In this document: positions 52,104 through 61,220 of the stretch, piece after piece | Numbering within the stretch: position 1 is the stretch's first letter | Layout: the number at the start of each line of letters is the position of its first letter | From: Sulfurimicrobium sp963779055 | GTDB lineage: Bacteria > Pseudomonadota > Gammaproteobacteria > Burkholderiales > Sulfuricellaceae | Length of the DNA stretch: 64,000 bases | Reading direction: 5' to 3' | NCBI GenBank assembly: GCA_963779055.1 | Contig: CAVZWN010000002.1 | Span: 1 to 64,000, forward strand | The notes under the pieces: generated by a model | Database searches by the model: none | What the model was told of the DNA's origin: nothing | The model's input: the letters and a program-made list of their open reading frames with translations, nothing else | Position numbers and translations under genes: made by a program

Positions 52104-52713
52104 TTAAGGTGCAATCCATTCAAGCAGCGCTTGCCATTGCTCCACATCGCGACCGGCGCGGGAGGGCGGCAAATCAAACAGGCTGACGCCTTCGTTGGCG
52201 CACTGGACATACAACTGGGCATCGCGCAAATACGTCAGCACGGGAAATTCGGCTGCCAGCAGAAACTCGGCCAGCTCTGCCGAGGAACGGGTGCGCGGGT
52301 CCACCCGCATGCCAACCATCGCGACCTGGCTTTTTTCCTTGCGCACGGCCTTTTCCTTGCGCAGCACGCGCAGAAAGTCTCCGGTTGCCAGCATATCGAA
52401 AGCCGATGGCTGCACCGGCACGATCACCAGCTCGGCCAGTTTCACCGCTGCGGTGAGCTTGTCGCCATGCAGATCCGGCGGGGGAATCGATCACCATCCA
52501 GTCCGGCTTGACGGCCTGCTTGCTTGTTTTGTGACTATGGATGGTCGGCAACTGCGCCGGGCGGCGCTCGAGCCAGCCCGCAGCCGACTGCTGCCGGTCC
52601 AGATCGGCCAGCACCACTTGCCGCCCCAGACTGGCAAGATAGCCGGCCAGATGGGTTGCAAGGGTGGTTTTTCCGCTGCCGCCCTTGGGGTTGGCAACCA
52701 GGATGGATCTCAT
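52104..52713 (-). pseudogene. ParA-like ATPase, one frameshift
   Basis: The N-terminal frame has MRSILVANPKGGSGKTT (deviant Walker A) and VVLADLDRQQSAAGWL and ends at WMVIDSP. The remaining frame gives KLAELVIVPVQPSAFDMLAT, VAMVGMRVDPRTRSSAELAEFL and LPPSRAGRDVEQWQALLEWI. Near 52484 a C-run (five instead of four) shifts the frame; joining at this point restores DSPPDLHGDK-like sequence. Small ParA-like ATPases may act in cell positioning or stress; there is no ParB nearby. The start overlaps ppk1 by 4 bases. Confidence 0.83.
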
Positions 52714-54791
52714 TTCAGCGGCTTGGCCATGGCTTCCAGCAGCTGGCCCTGCGCAGAGACCGGCTTGGCGCGGCGCGAGGCCTTGCGGATGTAGCTGCCG
52801 TCGGAGTTCATTTCCCAGGTCTGCACGTTGTCCTTGAGATAAGGCTCAAGCCCTTCCTTGATCACGCGCTTTTTCAGGCGCGGATCAAGCACGGGGAAAG
52901 CCACCTCGATGCGCCGGAACAGGTTGCGGTTCATCCAGTCGGCGCTGGAGAGATAGACATCCTGCTCACCGTTGTTGCGGAAGTAAAAAATCCGCGTGTG
53001 CTCCAGAAAGCGCCCGATCACCGAACGCACGCGAATATTTTCAGAGACGCCGGGCACGCCGGGCCGCAAAGCACACACGCCACGGATGACGAGATCAATC
53101 TTTACCCCGGCGCAGGAAGCCTCATACAGCGCCTGGATCACCTCCGTCTCGAGCAGGGAATTCATCTTGGCGATAATCACCGCCGGCTGGCCCGCCTTGG
53201 CATGGCCGATCTCGGCGCGAATCGCCTTGATCAACTGGGGATGCATGGTAAAAGGCGACTGCCACAGATGCGTGTGCTTGGTCGCCTTGCCGAGCCCGGT
53301 CAGTTGCGCAAAAACATCGGATGCGTCGCTGCAGATGTCTTCATCGCAGGTAAACAGACCGAAATCGGTATACAGCCTGGCGGTGCTCGGATGGTAATTG
53401 CCGGTACCAAGATGTGCGTAGCGGCGCAGCCGGCCTTCTTCGCGCCGCACGACCAGCAGCATTTTGGCGTGGGTCTTGTAACCCACAACGCCATACACCA
53501 CATGGGCTCCCGCCTCTTCCAGGCGTGCCGCCCAGTTGATGTTGGCTTCTTCATCGAAGCGCGCCATCAGCTCCACCACCACAGTCACTTCCTTGCCATT
53601 CTTCGCCGCCCTGATGAGCGCCTCCATCAGCACCGACTCGGTACCGGTACGGTACACCGTCTGCTTGATGGCCAGCACATTGGGATCGTCTGCCGCCTGG
53701 CGCAGAAAATCGACAACCGGATTGAAAGACTGGAAAGGTTGATGTAGCAGCACATCGCCATTGCGGATAGCCTGGAAAATATCCGGCTGCTTCTCGTCAA
53801 CAAAGCCTGCCGGAAACCCCGGGATGAAGGGCGGATACTTAAGGTCTGGGCGGTCTACCCGGTCCGGAATCTGGATCAGACGCACCAGATTGACCAGCCC
53901 GTTGACCTGATACAGGTCGTCCTGATCGAGATTAAACTGGGCCAGCAGGAATTCCGCCATTTCTGGCGAGCAGTTGTCCGCCACCTCAAGCCGCACCGCG
54001 TTGCCGTAATGGCGATGCGAAAGCTCACCCTGTAGCGCCTGGCGCAGGTTGGTCACCTCTTCCTCATCCACGAACAGGTTGGAGTTGCGTGTCACGCGGA
54101 ACTGGTAACAGCCCTTGACGTGCATGCCGGCAAAGAGTTCGCCGACATGGGTATGCAGAATGGAGGAGAGGAAAACGAAACCGTATTCATGCCCGGCAAT
54201 CTCCTTGGGCAACTGAATCACGCGCGGCAATACCCGCGGCGCCTGCACGATGGCCGCACCGGAATTGCGCCCGAAGGCATCCTTGCCTTCCAGCTCCACG
54301 GCAAAGTTGAGGCTCTTGTTCACCACGCGCGGGAAAGGATGGGCCGGATCAAGACCGATCGGCGTCAGCACCGGCATCACTTCGCGAAAGAAATAAGCCC
54401 GGATCCACTCGCTCTGCTCCGGGTTCCAGTGAGTACGGCGCAGAAAACGGATATCCTGGCGCGCCATGGCGGGCAGGATCACATCGTTGAACAGCTTGTA
54501 CTGCTGCTCGACCAGAACATGCGCCTCGCGGCTCACTTGATCGAACACCTGGCGCGGTGACATTTTCTCCGGCCCGGTCACGACGCTCTTGTACTTGATC
54601 TGCTCCTTGAGGCCGGCAACGCGGATCTCGAAAAACTCATCCATGTTGCTGCTGACAATGCACAGGAACTTCAGCCGCTCCAGCAGCGGGTTGGAATCAT
54701 CCGCCGCCTGCTCCAGCACGCGCCGATTGAATGCAAGCTGGGACAGTTCGCGGTTGATGAAATATTCCGGTGCGTTGAAGCTGGATGTCAT
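52710..54791 (-). CDS. ppk1: Polyphosphate kinase 1
   Basis: Reversibly makes polyphosphate from ATP. The 693 residues from the ATG at 54791 contain FINRELSQLAFNRRVLEQA, then NSLLETEVIQALYEAS and the autophosphorylated histidine region YAHLGTGNYHPSTARLYTDFG near residue 445. KTHAKMLLVVRREEGRLRRY and LSSADWMNRNLFRR follow. A longer frame to 54839 is less likely. It overlaps the ParA-like gene and lies near CYTH-CHAD, consistent with a polyphosphate neighbourhood. Confidence 0.97.
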   Translation of the reverse strand: MTSSFNAPEYFINRELSQLAFNRRVLEQAADDSNPLLERLKFLCIVSSNMDEFFEIRVAGLKEQIKYKSVVTGPEKMSPRQVFDQVSREAHVLVEQQYKLFNDVILPAMARQDIRFLRRTHWNPEQSEWIRAYFFREVMPVLTPIGLDPAHPFPRVVNKSLNFAVELEGKDAFGRNSGAAIVQAPRVLPRVIQLPKEIAGHEYGFVFLSSILHTHVGELFAGMHVKGCYQFRVTRNSNLFVDEEEVTNLRQALQGELSHRHYGNAVRLEVADNCSPEMAEFLLAQFNLDQDDLYQVNGLVNLVRLIQIPDRVDRPDLKYPPFIPGFPAGFVDEKQPDIFQAIRNGDVLLHQPFQSFNPVVDFLRQAADDPNVLAIKQTVYRTGTESVLMEALIRAAKNGKEVTVVVELMARFDEEANINWAARLEEAGAHVVYGVVGYKTHAKMLLVVRREEGRLRRYAHLGTGNYHPSTARLYTDFGLFTCDEDICSDASDVFAQLTGLGKATKHTHLWQSPFTMHPQLIKAIRAEIGHAKAGQPAVIIAKMNSLLETEVIQALYEASCAGVKIDLVIRGVCALRPGVPGVSENIRVRSVIGRFLEHTRIFYFRNNGEQDVYLSSADWMNRNLFRRIEVAFPVLDPRLKKRVIKEGLEPYLKDNVQTWEMNSDGSYIRKASRRAKPVSAQGQLLEAMAKPLK

Positions 54792-54839
54792 GTGGCCTCG
54801 CCTGGCTTGTTCTGGTGTGAAATACCCTGAAAAAAACAA

Positions 54840-54970
54840 TTAAACCGCAAAGTCGCAAAGGCGCGGAGAAAATACAATGAGTGCTCAAAAACCATTAGCT
54901 CACCCATTGTTGCAATACCCAATCCCTTTCGTTTTCATTGCCTTTGCGTCTTCGCGACTTTGCGGTTAAT
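54840..54970. repeat. Pair of inverted repeats in the ppk1-yggX gap
   Basis: Left arm AACCGCAAAGTCGCAAAGGC and, inverted, right arm AACCGCAAAGTCGCGAAGAC, separated by about 90 bases of AT-rich sequence. The arms consist of CGCAAAG(G/A)CG-like units found as dispersed repeats in other bacteria. No gene is present. Confidence 0.6.
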
Positions 54971-54989
54971 GAGCTGCTATTCTTAAGGT

Positions 54990-55262
54990 TTACTTGCTGG
55001 GTGGAACGTATCCCTGCGCCTTGTCCGCACCGGCACCGAAGAAATGGGCTTCAGTCTGCTCGGCCAGATATTTGCGCGCCTTGGGGTCGGCCAGATTGAG
55101 GCGGTTCTCGTTCACCAGCATGGTCTGCTGCTTGACCCAGGCAGCCCAGGCTTCCTTGGAAACGTTTTCAAACAGGCGCTTGCCCAGATCACCGGGATAA
55201 GGGGGGAAATCCAGGCCCTCTGCCTCGCGGCCCAGCTTGATGCATTTAACCGTTCTAGCCAT
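54990..55262 (-). CDS. yggX: Iron(2+)-trafficking protein YggX
   Basis: A 90-residue protein protecting iron-sulfur clusters from oxidative damage. It starts MARTVKCIKLGREAEGLDFPPYPGDLGKRLFENVSKEAW, followed by MLVNENRLNLADPKARKYLAEQTEAHFFG, matching the whole YggX family including the single conserved Cys near position 7. It is monocistronic between ppk1 and the acyltransferase. Confidence 0.96.
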   Translation of the reverse strand: MARTVKCIKLGREAEGLDFPPYPGDLGKRLFENVSKEAWAAWVKQQTMLVNENRLNLADPKARKYLAEQTEAHFFGAGADKAQGYVPPSK

Positions 55263-55375
55263 TCTTATGCTCCTTGTTTAATTCAACTCTTGATAATAGC
55301 GAAAAAGCCCCGCGCAAACCACCGCACGAGGCCACTATCTCTAAAATTCAGGCCGGGTGTGCGATAATTCAAGCC

Positions 55376-56231
55376 ATGCAATGGTTTTTCAGACAATTCG
55401 CGCGCCTGCCGCTGTCATGGCTGCACGCGCTTGGCATCGCCACCGGCTGGCTGGTGTACTGGTCGTCCCCCGGCTATGCCGCACGCATGCGCGAGAACCT
55501 TTCCCGCAGCGGCCTGTGCACGTCGCCTGAGACATGCCGCCAATTGCGCCATCAGGCCATCGCCGAAGCGGGCAAAAGCGTGCTGGAACTGCCCGGCAGT
55601 ATGGCTGAGGCCCTATGAAGATGTCCTGAAACTGGTGCGCAAGGCAGAGGGCTGGGATAAAGTTGAAGAACTGGCGCGCGATGGCCGTGGCATCCTCTTT
55701 CTCACCCCGCATCTCGGCTGCTTCGAAATTTCCAGCCTGTTCATCGCCAGCCACATGCCGATCACCATCCTCTACCGCCCCCCCAAGCTGCGCTGGACCG
55801 AGCCGCCCATGCTGGCCGGGCGCGGACGCGGGCAGGTGAGCATGGCGCCGACCGACCTCAAGGGCGTCAAGGCGCTGCTCAAGGCGCTCAAAAGCGGGCA
55901 GTCCGCCGGCATCCTCCCCGACCAGGTGCCGGGCAAGGGAGAAGGCGTGTGGGCAGACTTCTTCAGCCGCCCGGCCTACACCATGACCCTGGTGCAGCGC
56001 CTGCAGCATTCCACCCACGCGGCCATCGTGCTGGTATTCGCTGAACGCCTGCCCGGAGGACAGGGCTACGACCTGTGGTTCGAGCCGCTGTCAGAAGCTT
56101 TGCCTCAGGATGCAACCGAGGCCGCGCGCACCCTCAACGCGGCCGTCGAGGATCTGACGCGGCGCAACCCGGCGCAATATCTGTGGAGCTACAACCGCTA
56201 CAAGGCACCCAAGGGGTCTCAGCCGGGATGA
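55376..56231 (+). pseudogene. Lipid A acyltransferase (LpxL/HtrB family) copy 1, one frameshift
   Basis: Starts at 55376 with MQWFFRQFARLPLSWLHALG and reaches VLELPGS in the first frame. Near 55600 one extra base shifts it to the frame with VWLRPYEDVLKLVRKAEGW. The HX4E motif TPHLGCFE, RPPKLRW, the second conserved LPDQVPGKGEGVWADFFSRPAYTMTL and YLWSYNRYK follow to the stop. It transfers acyl chains to lipid A in the inner membrane. A second, intact member of the family follows after a dispersed repeat. Confidence 0.88.
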
Positions 56232-56247
56232 GCCTTAACCTTGACCG

Positions 56248-56398
56248 CTAACCCCCCTCAATCCCCCCTTGTGGGAGTATCCGCTGCGCGGATGGCCTGC
56301 TTGACCCATTTCGGGGAGACGCTTGACTCCTCCCCGGTCTGCCCCTCCCCTGATAAGGGGAGGATGGGAGGGGTTGGGAGGCCGGGAGGGGTTTGGCC
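56248..56398 (+). repeat. Dispersed repeat copy C
   Basis: Shares with copy A the core CCGCTGCGCGGAT(G/T)GCCTGC, then TTGACCCATTTC. With copy B it shares CTCCTCCCCGGTCTGCCCCT and a CCTCCCAACCCCTCCCAT-type tail. It lies between the two acyltransferase genes; the second begins about 30 bases later. Confidence 0.85.
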
Positions 56399-56428
56399 CG
56401 CCTCTCGAATATTCGATGTGCTAACACC

Positions 56429-57304
56429 ATGATTCGCCTCGCCATTTTCACCTTCTGGCTGCTGCATTTCCTGCCGCTGCCTCTGCTGGCAGCGACCGGC
56501 AAGGGCATGGGCATGCTGCTCTACTGGCTGGGGCGCGAGCGGCGCCGGGTCGCGCGCATCAACCTGCGCCTGTGCTTTCCCGAAATGCCGGACACGCAAC
56601 GCGAAAAAATGCTGCGCGCCCACTTTCGCGCCTTCGGCCAGAGCCTGCTCGACCGCGGCATCCTGTGGTGGTCATCGGAGCGGCGGTTGCGGAGGCTGGT
56701 CCGCATCGAAGGGCTGGAACACTGGCAGGCCGTGCGGGACCAGCCCGTGATCTGGCTCGCGCCCCACTTTGTCGGCCTCGACATGGGCGGCGTGCGCCTG
56801 ACTGCCGACCATCCGCTGGTTTCAATGTACAGCCGGCAAAAAAGCCAGGCTATCGATGACCTGCTGTTGCACGCCCGGACCCGCTTTAACCCCTCTATCA
56901 TGGTCTCGCGTCAGGAAGGGCTGAAACCGGTCATCAAGTCCATGAAACAGGGCCTGCCTTTCTACTATCTGCCGGACATGGATTTCGGCGCGCGCGATGC
57001 CGAATTCGTGCCTTTCTTCGGCGTCCCCGCCGCCACCGTCACCGCCCTGCCGCGCCTCGCCAGACTCACCGGTGCAGCGGTGGTGCCGGTGGTGACGCGC
57101 CAGCTACCCGGCGGCGAGGGCTATGTCGCGCGCTTCTACCCCGCCTGGGACAACTTCCCGAGCGGCGACAGTTATGCCGACACTCTGCGCATGAACCAGT
57201 TCATCGAAGAACGGGTCAGGGAAATGCCCGAGCAGTATTTCTGGCTCCACAAGCGTTTCAAGACCCGGCCGCCGGGCGAGGCGAAAATCTACGGCATGAA
57301 GTGA
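56429..57304 (+). CDS. Lipid A acyltransferase (LpxL/HtrB family) copy 2
   Basis: A 291-residue protein starting MIRLAIFTFWLLHFLPLPLL with a membrane helix. The catalytic HX4D motif APHFVGLD is near residue 110, RQEGLKPVIKSMKQGLPFYYLPDMDFG near 160 (the conserved LPDMDFG of LpxL), and FPSGDSYAD and YFWLHKRFKTRP at the C-terminus. The paralogous copy just upstream suggests the two acylations of hexa-acyl lipid A. Exact substrate specificity cannot be told from sequence. Confidence 0.92.
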   Translation: MIRLAIFTFWLLHFLPLPLLAATGKGMGMLLYWLGRERRRVARINLRLCFPEMPDTQREKMLRAHFRAFGQSLLDRGILWWSSERRLRRLVRIEGLEHWQAVRDQPVIWLAPHFVGLDMGGVRLTADHPLVSMYSRQKSQAIDDLLLHARTRFNPSIMVSRQEGLKPVIKSMKQGLPFYYLPDMDFGARDAEFVPFFGVPAATVTALPRLARLTGAAVVPVVTRQLPGGEGYVARFYPAWDNFPSGDSYADTLRMNQFIEERVREMPEQYFWLHKRFKTRPPGEAKIYGMK

Positions 57305-57331
57305 GCGGGCTGTTTACGTAGCATTCGGGGA

Positions 57332-58049
57332 TTAAAACCGCTCGTGCGGCATCAAATACCGCCATTGCCCTGGCTGCAATCTGGCCATCGATACGCGCCC
57401 GAGCCGGATCCGTTTCATGCCCAGCACCTCCAGCCCGACACTTTTACACATATGCACGATCTGGCCGGGCTGCAATCCCTTGAGCGCAAAGCGCAGCCGG
57501 GTTTCGTTTTGCCAGCTGACCTTGATCGGGGGCAGAACCCGGCCATTAAAGCTGAGTCCGTGGTTGAGGCGCTTGAGCCCCTCGGGGGGCAGATCGCCCG
57601 CGACCTCCACGACAACTTCCTGCTCGATTGTGGCGGCATCGTCGCTCAGCTTGCGCGCCACGCGCCAGTCCTGGGTCAATACCAGCATGCCGCTGGCGTT
57701 TGCTTCCAGCGGCATGCACTGCTTCAGCCGGGCAAAGTGTTGCTTGAGCATATGGATGCCGGACGGGTCATCCGCCGCCCGCGTATCGGCAGCAAATCAG
57801 TTGCTGCACGGCTTCGGCAGTCATAAGGACTTCAGGCGGCTGGTGAAAAACAATAGTCACCGGCTCGGCCGGCACGAGAATCGCCGCGGGGTGAAGTTCG
57901 ACTTTCTGTTGCGACACCCTGAACTGAGGCTCTTCCACCACGAGCCCATCGACCGTGACCCAGCCACCCGCGATATACAGCTCCGCCTCCCGGCGCGAGC
58001 AGGGGACTATTTCGGCAAGGCGTTTTGCGAGACGAATGGATTCTGTCAT
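57332..58049 (-). pseudogene. RNA pseudouridine synthase (RluF/RsuA family), one frameshift
   Basis: The N-terminal part (from 58049, MTESIRLAKRLAEIV) has an S4 domain (SRREAELYIAGGWVTVDG) and ends at FHQPPEVLMTAEAVQQLI. The second part DPSGIHMLKQHFARLKQC continues in another frame with SGMLVLTQDWRVARKLSDD, VVVEVAGDLPPEGLKRLNHGL and LEVLGMKRIRLGRV. The shift falls near 57795. The catalytic Asp motif of the RsuA/RluF class would lie near the break; joining the frames gives a full-length enzyme. It probably modifies rRNA or tRNA; the target is unknown. Confidence 0.85.
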
Positions 58050-58122
58050 GACCAGTACAACCTGTGAACAAACAGCCCCATTGTAAACGCGCAAGCCGGG
58101 CTATCGCCGGTAAAATGAAAAC

Positions 58123-58383
58123 ATGAGCGCCATTACAAAACCAGCAAACCGCCCCAGCCTGGACGGCATCACCCTTGAAACCATCGTCACACAGCTATCC
58201 GGGACCATGGGCTGGGAAGCGATGGCCGCCGCCGTGCCCGTGCGCTGTTTTACCCACGACCCCTGCATTAAATCCAGCTTGAAATTTTTACGCCGGACAC
58301 CGTGGGCACGCAAAAAAGTGGAGCAATTGTATTTGCAGATTGCAACAAAACCACCCGGAGGGGGATGCCATGGGCCAAGGTGA
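58123..58383 (+). CDS. VF530/DUF2132 family small DNA-binding protein
   Basis: An 86-residue protein starting MSAITKPANRPSLDGITLETIVTQL, with VRCFTHDPCIKSSLKFLRRTPWARKKVEQLYLQ, which is the VF530 family signature. Members are small proteins with a four-helix fold of uncharacterised role. The last 15 residues (ATKPPGGGCHGPR) are less typical. It is divergent from the pseudouridine synthase and marks the left edge of the accessory region. Confidence 0.9.
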   Translation: MSAITKPANRPSLDGITLETIVTQLSGTMGWEAMAAAVPVRCFTHDPCIKSSLKFLRRTPWARKKVEQLYLQIATKPPGGGCHGPR

Positions 58384-58401
58384 GAATTAATCGGACTGAT
58401 T

Positions 58402-58408
58402 TGTTAGG
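58402..58408 (-). repeat. Candidate attC R'' box (left end of cassette cluster)
   Basis: GCCTAAC on the minus strand, the RYYYAAC consensus of integron attC inverse core sites, lies about 12 bases after the stop of the 58420-59001 gene, where an attC should start. The opposite core site was not found, so this site is truncated or has recombined with the chromosome. Confidence 0.4.
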
Positions 58409-58419
58409 CGGCACGGAAC

Positions 58420-59001
58420 TCAGGACTCAAAAAGCTTTGCGAGAGACTTATCGGCCACCGCGGTATTCCACCGCCATTGCTTCGGCTCTGAGAACAGTAT
58501 GTACTGCTCGTACCACCACCCAAGGTGCTTCTTTGGTGTTCTGGGTTGTTCAGCCAAGACACGCAACGGCTCAAGTGCCGGAGTTTCCGATATCACGGTT
58601 TGTATTCGGTGGGCAGGTACGCGGCAGACGGAAATTTGCTGGCCGGAAGCCAAAAATGCAGCCGGATTATCACTTCCGTTTCCTGCTCTCATCTCTGCAT
58701 GATGGTAATTGTTTCCATCAAGTCCGTCGCCGCGGAACATGCGATCCTGTGTTTGCGCACCAACATATAAGCGGTCCTGAGGTGCCAATGCGGTCAGACA
58801 AGCCGTTGCGGGAACGGCAAAGTAGAGCCACGTTTCCCCCTGCTTGCATTTCGGCCCGTGTTGGCTCACGTCAATAACAGGCAGATCAAAAAAGCCGCGC
58901 TTTGCATAGTTGTATCGCCTGGATGGATGAACTCGCAAAAGCGTGAGATAGCGTTCTGCAACAGGCGCAAGGTGCGCGAAGAGATTCGGAAGAACTGTCA
59001 T
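58420..59001 (-). CDS. Hypothetical protein in cassette-like block
   Basis: A 193-residue protein without signal peptide or membrane helix. It contains LYFAVPATACLTALAPQDRLYVGAQTQDRMFRGDGLDGNNYHHAEMRAGNG, a Gly/His/Asp-rich region, and later GWWYEQYILFSEPKQWRWN. I do not recognise a family. It is the leftmost minus-strand gene of a block of small unknown genes separated by attC-like sites. Confidence 0.7.
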   Translation of the reverse strand: MTVLPNLFAHLAPVAERYLTLLRVHPSRRYNYAKRGFFDLPVIDVSQHGPKCKQGETWLYFAVPATACLTALAPQDRLYVGAQTQDRMFRGDGLDGNNYHHAEMRAGNGSDNPAAFLASGQQISVCRVPAHRIQTVISETPALEPLRVLAEQPRTPKKHLGWWYEQYILFSEPKQWRWNTAVADKSLAKLFES

Positions 59002-59118
59002 GTGCTAGATGCCCTCCTGACGAGGATTAAGGAAGTAGAGAGGTGATATGTGTTTGTCATGAATAGTCTTGAAGCAGGGCGCCCACATGACTTCATCTGA
59101 TTCTCTGTACTTGTGTAA

Positions 59119-59910
59119 TCAATGATTAACGCTATCCAGAAGCTCAGTCATTACACCCTGATTTACCTGTATAAGTCCACGCTTTGGTCGATCCAGGTCA
59201 ATAATGATGAAAACAATCAATGTGATTAATAAAGAAACCAACATTATTGGCGCAATAATGCGTTTGCCACTTAGCCCGGCGGAATACCCCATTATTCCTC
59301 CAGACGAAATAAAGACAATAAATAGTAGAACTAATACCACTTCCGGCACATGCATCTGAAGTAACGCATTTCTCCTGCCCTGACTGTCAATGACATCGTT
59401 AAGGGATTTGACAAATGCCCCTGTTGTTACAGGGCGCGGATCGACATTTGTTGCTGCGATTGCCAAAGACCATAACTCACTTTGTAAATCGGCAATTTTT
59501 TTATTGTAGGCGTTACGCTCCTCTTGCTTCGTAAAGTCCAACTTGCCTATGGATACGCGTAAATTGACATATTCCCGAAATAACCGATTAGCATCTTTTT
59601 TATATTCCTCCGGCAGTAACTGAACCCGTAATACGGCGGTTCCTATAGCGTTAGCTTCATCTATCAAGGCCATGCTTCTATTGTCATAGCGTTGCATAGA
59701 CATGCTGAATGTAAACCCAAGCAATAGCGCCAACAAACCCAGTATGCTGGCCTGAATAGAGCCAGTGAGCGCTTTGACTTCACTATCAGTGCGGGCCTGG
59801 ATGAAACGACCCGTTCTAAAACCCATTTCGTTGCAGAGAACAATTGCAACAAAAAGCGTTGCTGCTATCGCAACACTGCTGAATCCATAAAGTAATTCAT
59901 GTTCGTACAT
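59119..59910 (-). CDS. DUF4239 (bestrophin-like) membrane protein
   Basis: The 263 residues begin MYEHELLYGFSSVAIAATLFVAIVLCNEMGFRTG, then a helix LTGSIQASILGLLALLLGFTFSMSM, a soluble middle and two C-terminal helices (VLVLLFIVFISSGGIMGY, ISG-rich PIMLVSLLITLIVFIIIDLDRP). RYDNRSMALIDEANAIGTAVLR is the conserved DUF4239 region. Base composition is more AT-rich than its neighbours, consistent with acquisition. The 117 bases on its 3' side show no recognisable attC, so it may share a cassette with the downstream gene. Confidence 0.82.
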   Translation of the reverse strand: MYEHELLYGFSSVAIAATLFVAIVLCNEMGFRTGRFIQARTDSEVKALTGSIQASILGLLALLLGFTFSMSMQRYDNRSMALIDEANAIGTAVLRVQLLPEEYKKDANRLFREYVNLRVSIGKLDFTKQEERNAYNKKIADLQSELWSLAIAATNVDPRPVTTGAFVKSLNDVIDSQGRRNALLQMHVPEVVLVLLFIVFISSGGIMGYSAGLSGKRIIAPIMLVSLLITLIVFIIIDLDRPKRGLIQVNQGVMTELLDSVNH

Positions 59911-60058
59911 AATTTTCCCGATTTTTCCAAGACACAATGGCTTAGCTAGAGGCGGCCCGCCCCGGGCGTAACGTGGATTGCGCGGAGCAAGCCATGTAGA
60001 GCCACACGATTGGCACAGTGGCGCAATCAAACTTGAGAAGGAATCGAGCCATGAACAA

Positions 60059-60119
60059 GTTTAACGGACAAAGCAAGGTGCGCGTTGCAGGCGCGTCCCA
60101 CTTTGCTGCCCGGTTAGCC
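60059..60119 (-). repeat. attC-like site (integron cassette recombination site), 61 bp
   Basis: Read on the minus strand it starts with R'' GGCTAAC and ends with R' GTTAAAC (perfect GTTRRRY). The arms GCAAAG...GCGC and GCGC...CTTTG pair around a CTGCAAC loop. One extra base in the left arm (AGCAAAG versus ACAAAG) corresponds to the extrahelical base of attC sites. It lies 14 bases after the stop of the upstream gene 60134-60607. Confidence 0.65.
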
Positions 60120-60133
60120 GATGATGTTTTTCC

Positions 60134-60607
60134 TTACTGTTCAAGATACTTCTCAAGGCGCTGCTTCCTGCTTGCCACTGTGGATTTGTCCGATCCGCCC
60201 TCGAAGAAGCGCCCCGGGGGAAACAGTGAATACTTCTCCCCGTTGCTGAGTTCCAGCACGAGGTAGTACCACTCGACGCGGTTCGACTTCTTTCCGAGAT
60301 AGCCGATGCCGACGCCGACGACGTCGCTGAACAGGATTGTTCGCTTCTTCGTGCCGAAGCGGTTCGAATCCTCAACAATGATGCGGCGCGCTTTGGGATC
60401 AACGATGACGGTCTGTTTGCCGCTCAGTAAGAAACCGGCAACGCCAAGGAGCAGCAGAAGCAAGCCCAAAAGAAACCCTGCCATGGCGTTGCTGCCAAAA
60501 TCGCTGAAGTGGCGAAAAGCGAAAGCCAGGATCAGGCCAACGACAGAGCACGCCACTGAGAGTGCGGCCTGTTTGGCGGAACTGCTCTGAGTTATCCACA
60601 AATCCAT
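60134..60607 (-). CDS. Hypothetical membrane protein in cassette-like block
   Basis: A 157-residue protein with two membrane helices (AALSVACSVVGLILAFAF, GFLLGLLLLLLGVAGFLL) and a beta-rich C-terminal domain (TVIVDPKARRIIVEDSNRFGTKKRTILFSDVVGVGIG). The start at ATG 60607 is used; TTG at 60613 is possible. It lies between two attC-like sequences. I recognise no family. Confidence 0.72.
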   Translation of the reverse strand: MDLWITQSSSAKQAALSVACSVVGLILAFAFRHFSDFGSNAMAGFLLGLLLLLLGVAGFLLSGKQTVIVDPKARRIIVEDSNRFGTKKRTILFSDVVGVGIGYLGKKSNRVEWYYLVLELSNGEKYSLFPPGRFFEGGSDKSTVASRKQRLEKYLEQ

Positions 60608-60614
60608 TTCCAAC

Positions 60615-60674
60615 CTCTGAGTATCATCCGATGCCAGGGCTACCGTGTGGCTTCACCGGACGCTGCGCAACAGC
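60615..60674 (-). repeat. Possible degenerate attC-like site
   Basis: On the minus strand, directly after the 60675-61199 stop, CGTCCGGTG pairs with CATCGGATG (two G-T wobbles) around a GCCACACGGTAGCCCTGGC centre, and GTTGGAA (6 of 7 to GTTRRRY) lies just before the next gene start. A matching R'' box is unclear. Position and hairpin suggest an attC; sequence support is weaker than for the sites at 60059 and 61221. Confidence 0.4.
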
Positions 60675-61199
60675 TTACTTAGTGACTTTCAGCCGGGCCA
60701 CGACAACAAGTGACCGGCCAGATACTTTGTCTTTGATATTCGCAGTTATCTTGTAGTCGCCAACAGGATCGGTTTTGTCGAAGCCGACGGTCATACTTGC
60801 CTGGCCGAGCTGCAAATGCCTTTGTTGCATAGGCTTTCCGGACCAGACTGGGCCGCCACCCGCTGGCGTTTTGCTTCCGTCTGGAGCTTCGAGAATGAAC
60901 TCGGAAGCCACATCGCAGACGCCCCCGGCATTTGGCGAGCAGCCATGAAAAATGAGAAGTGCAGAGACCGATCCGCCAAGGCGTACTGTATTGGTAGTAC
61001 TCAACCTGGGCGGGGTCCTGGACGAGTTCCATGCTTGGCGAAACTGCCCTTCGTTCGCAGTAAGCATTATTTGAACGCCGAAGTCTCCAGCACTACGCAT
61101 GCTCTCAGTATCCGGAATCGGTTTGCCAGCCGGATCGATCCATGCGCTGTAAGCAGAAAACGGAAGAAGCGCGATAAGTAATATCAAAAACCATTTCAT
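60675..61199 (-). CDS. Hypothetical secreted protein in cassette-like block
   Basis: A 174-residue protein with a signal peptide (MKWFLILLIALLPFSAYS). The mature part contains ALLIFHGCSPNAGGVCDVASEFILEAPDGSK and ends in an Ig-like region (DKTDPVGDYKITANIKDKVSGRSLVVVARL). Two cysteines (HGCSPN, GVCDVA) may form a disulfide. It starts just downstream of the attC-like site at 61221-61307. Family unknown. Confidence 0.75.
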   Translation of the reverse strand: MKWFLILLIALLPFSAYSAWIDPAGKPIPDTESMRSAGDFGVQIMLTANEGQFRQAWNSSRTPPRLSTTNTVRLGGSVSALLIFHGCSPNAGGVCDVASEFILEAPDGSKTPAGGGPVWSGKPMQQRHLQLGQASMTVGFDKTDPVGDYKITANIKDKVSGRSLVVVARLKVTK

Positions 61200-61220
61200 G
61201 AAAGAGACTCCAATAGTGAG

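Noticed and set aside
59930..60058. Mini open frame MARFLLKFDCATVPIVW on the minus strand between the attC-like site and the DUF4239 gene
   Set aside because: 36 residues, no clear ribosome site, rich in Cys/Pro without pattern; could be cassette leader DNA but cannot be supported.
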